From contig JAATVJ010000060.1 of NCBI GenBank assembly GCA_014523515.1, positions 1-6,348 of the forward strand: a stretch of 6,348 bases of DNA, in the 5' to 3' direction. Below are positions 5,497 through 6,348 of this stretch, one piece after another; the first letter of the stretch is position 1; each line of letters begins with the position of its first letter. The notes under the pieces were generated by a model, which was not told the origin of the DNA, searched no databases, and saw only the letters and a list, made by a program, of their open reading frames with translations. Position numbers and translations under genes: made by a program. This stretch comes from Nitrososphaerales archaeon TH1177. Lineage in GTDB: Archaea; Thermoproteota; Nitrososphaeria; Nitrososphaerales; Nitrososphaeraceae.

Positions 5497-6348
5497 TTAT
5501 TTATCAAATACTTGTATTCGTGAATTTCCTGTATCAGCTACAAAGACCTTTCCTTGAGGATCTATTGCTAAATCTTCTGGTCTACTGAACTGTCCATCGT
5601 TACTTCCCTTAGATCCAAATTTGTTTATGAATTTTCCATCTTTATCAAATACTTGAACATTTGTTGATGTTTTATCTACAACAAAAACTAGATCTTGTTT
5701 TTCATAATAGTCTATTCCAGGAGCAGTACCTGAAAACTGTCCTGATCCATTTCCGAATGATCCCCACTGTCTTATAAAATTAAAGTTTTCATCAAAAACT
5801 TGAACTCTGGAATTTTTCATGTCAGTTACATACATTGTGTTATTGGAATCAAAGACTATCCCATGTGGTTCAAGGAACTCTCCTGCTGCTGAACCTTTAG
5901 AACCATATGACTCTATAAATTTGCCATTTTCATCAAATTTTAAAATTTGATGTGCATTTTTATCAGTTAAATAGACATAGCCCTTTGAATCTATAGATAA
6001 TTGATGTGGTGTTCTTTCAGCACCTCTACCACCAGTATCTTCAAATCCCCATTTTAAAATAAATTTCCCATCAGGAGTAAATTTCTGTACTCTGTGGTTT
6101 GTCAGTTCTAGTGTATAAATAAATTGGCCGAATGGATCTACATATACATCATGCAATTTATCGAACTGTCCATCCCCAGATCCTTCTTCTCCCCATTGTA
6201 AAATAGAGCTACCATCTAAATCATATTTTTGAATTCTGTCATTACCAGTATCTGTTACGTATACATTTCCTTCTTTATCAATATCAATACTATGAGGTGA
6301 ACTTAATTCTCCATTATTACTTTCTTTTTCTCCAAATTTAGTTAAAAA
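5497..6348 (-). CDS. NHL-repeat beta-propeller protein (5' end outside the window)
   Basis: The frame stays open from the window edge to TAA at 5497, giving 283 visible residues; the true start lies upstream of 6348. Successive NHL repeats of 47-50 residues share the pattern 'H.I.ID..G.VYVTD..N.RIQ.FD.DGKFI..WG..GS..GQF..P', beginning near visible residues 19, 66, 115, 162, 209 and 258. Such repeats fold as blades of a beta-propeller, usually a platform for protein or ligand binding; no catalytic residues can be assigned. The last repeat stops at 'NSRIQVFDK' without its final strand, while the visible sequence begins with such a strand ('FLTKFG'), as expected if the two ends close the ring. 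No membrane anchor or sorting signal is visible at the C-terminus. In many archaea related proteins are secreted, but a signal peptide would lie outside the window. Function and partner are unknown. Confidence 0.9.
   Translation of the reverse strand, partial: FLTKFGEKESNNGELSSPHSIDIDKEGNVYVTDTGNDRIQKYDLDGSSILQWGEEGSGDGQFDKLHDVYVDPFGQFIYTLELTNHRVQKFTPDGKFILKWGFEDTGGRGAERTPHQLSIDSKGYVYLTDKNAHQILKFDENGKFIESYGSKGSAAGEFLEPHGIVFDSNNTMYVTDMKNSRVQVFDENFNFIRQWGSFGNGSGQFSGTAPGIDYYEKQDLVFVVDKTSTNVQVFDKDGKFINKFGSKGSNDGQFSRPEDLAIDPQGKVFVADTGNSRIQVFDK

Noticed and set aside
5497..6156. Start of the NHL gene at the TTG codon 6156-6154.
   Set aside because: The same frame stays open for 64 more codons to the window edge and encodes a further clear NHL repeat, so this TTG is an internal leucine codon.

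Overview
The window is a strongly AT-rich stretch of archaeal chromosome in which every confident gene is on the minus strand. Both tRNA synthetases are of the archaeal type: AlaRS has the N-terminal zinc module and the archaeal 'WRxDLYFTIASIVDFQR' core, and LeuRS has the archaeal 'CARKSGLGTKLPW' signature. AlaRS, thioredoxin and an NHL-repeat protein together, with low GC and what look like leaderless promoters, fit an ammonia-oxidising archaeon of the class Nitrososphaeria (Thaumarchaeota). A Nitrosocosmicus- or Nitrosopumilus-like genome is a guess from general resemblance, not a measured result.

In transcription order (right to left): an NHL-repeat beta-propeller protein whose 5' end lies outside the window (6348 to 5497); a gene-free AT-rich gap of 500 bp (5496 to 4997); a small WCGPC thioredoxin (4996 to 4655); a 94-bp spacer holding a convincing TATA-like box for the next gene; full-length alanyl-tRNA synthetase (4560 to 1813); then, after 7 bp, leucyl-tRNA synthetase (1805 to beyond 1). 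The leuS frame is open without interruption for 601 codons and leaves the window before the KMSKS loop.

alaS and leuS look like one translation-coupled operon. The Shine-Dalgarno sequence for leuS is made from the last codons and stop of alaS, and both genes appear to start with TTG. Both enzymes keep the expected catalytic and editing residues. The thioredoxin is a separate housekeeping redox gene with its own weak promoter. The NHL protein is probably a binding or scaffold propeller of unknown partner.

I found no mobile element, CRISPR array, tRNA, rRNA or defence system, and the coding content is ordinary. The part worth a second look is the gap at 4997-5496. It holds short direct and inverted repeats, a plus-strand sequence that shares 13 bp with the alaS promoter and precedes a 19-codon ORF and a T-tract, and a hairpin followed by T8-G-T6 facing the 3' end of the NHL gene. 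These could mark a small plus-strand transcript, but in DNA this AT-rich several could be chance.
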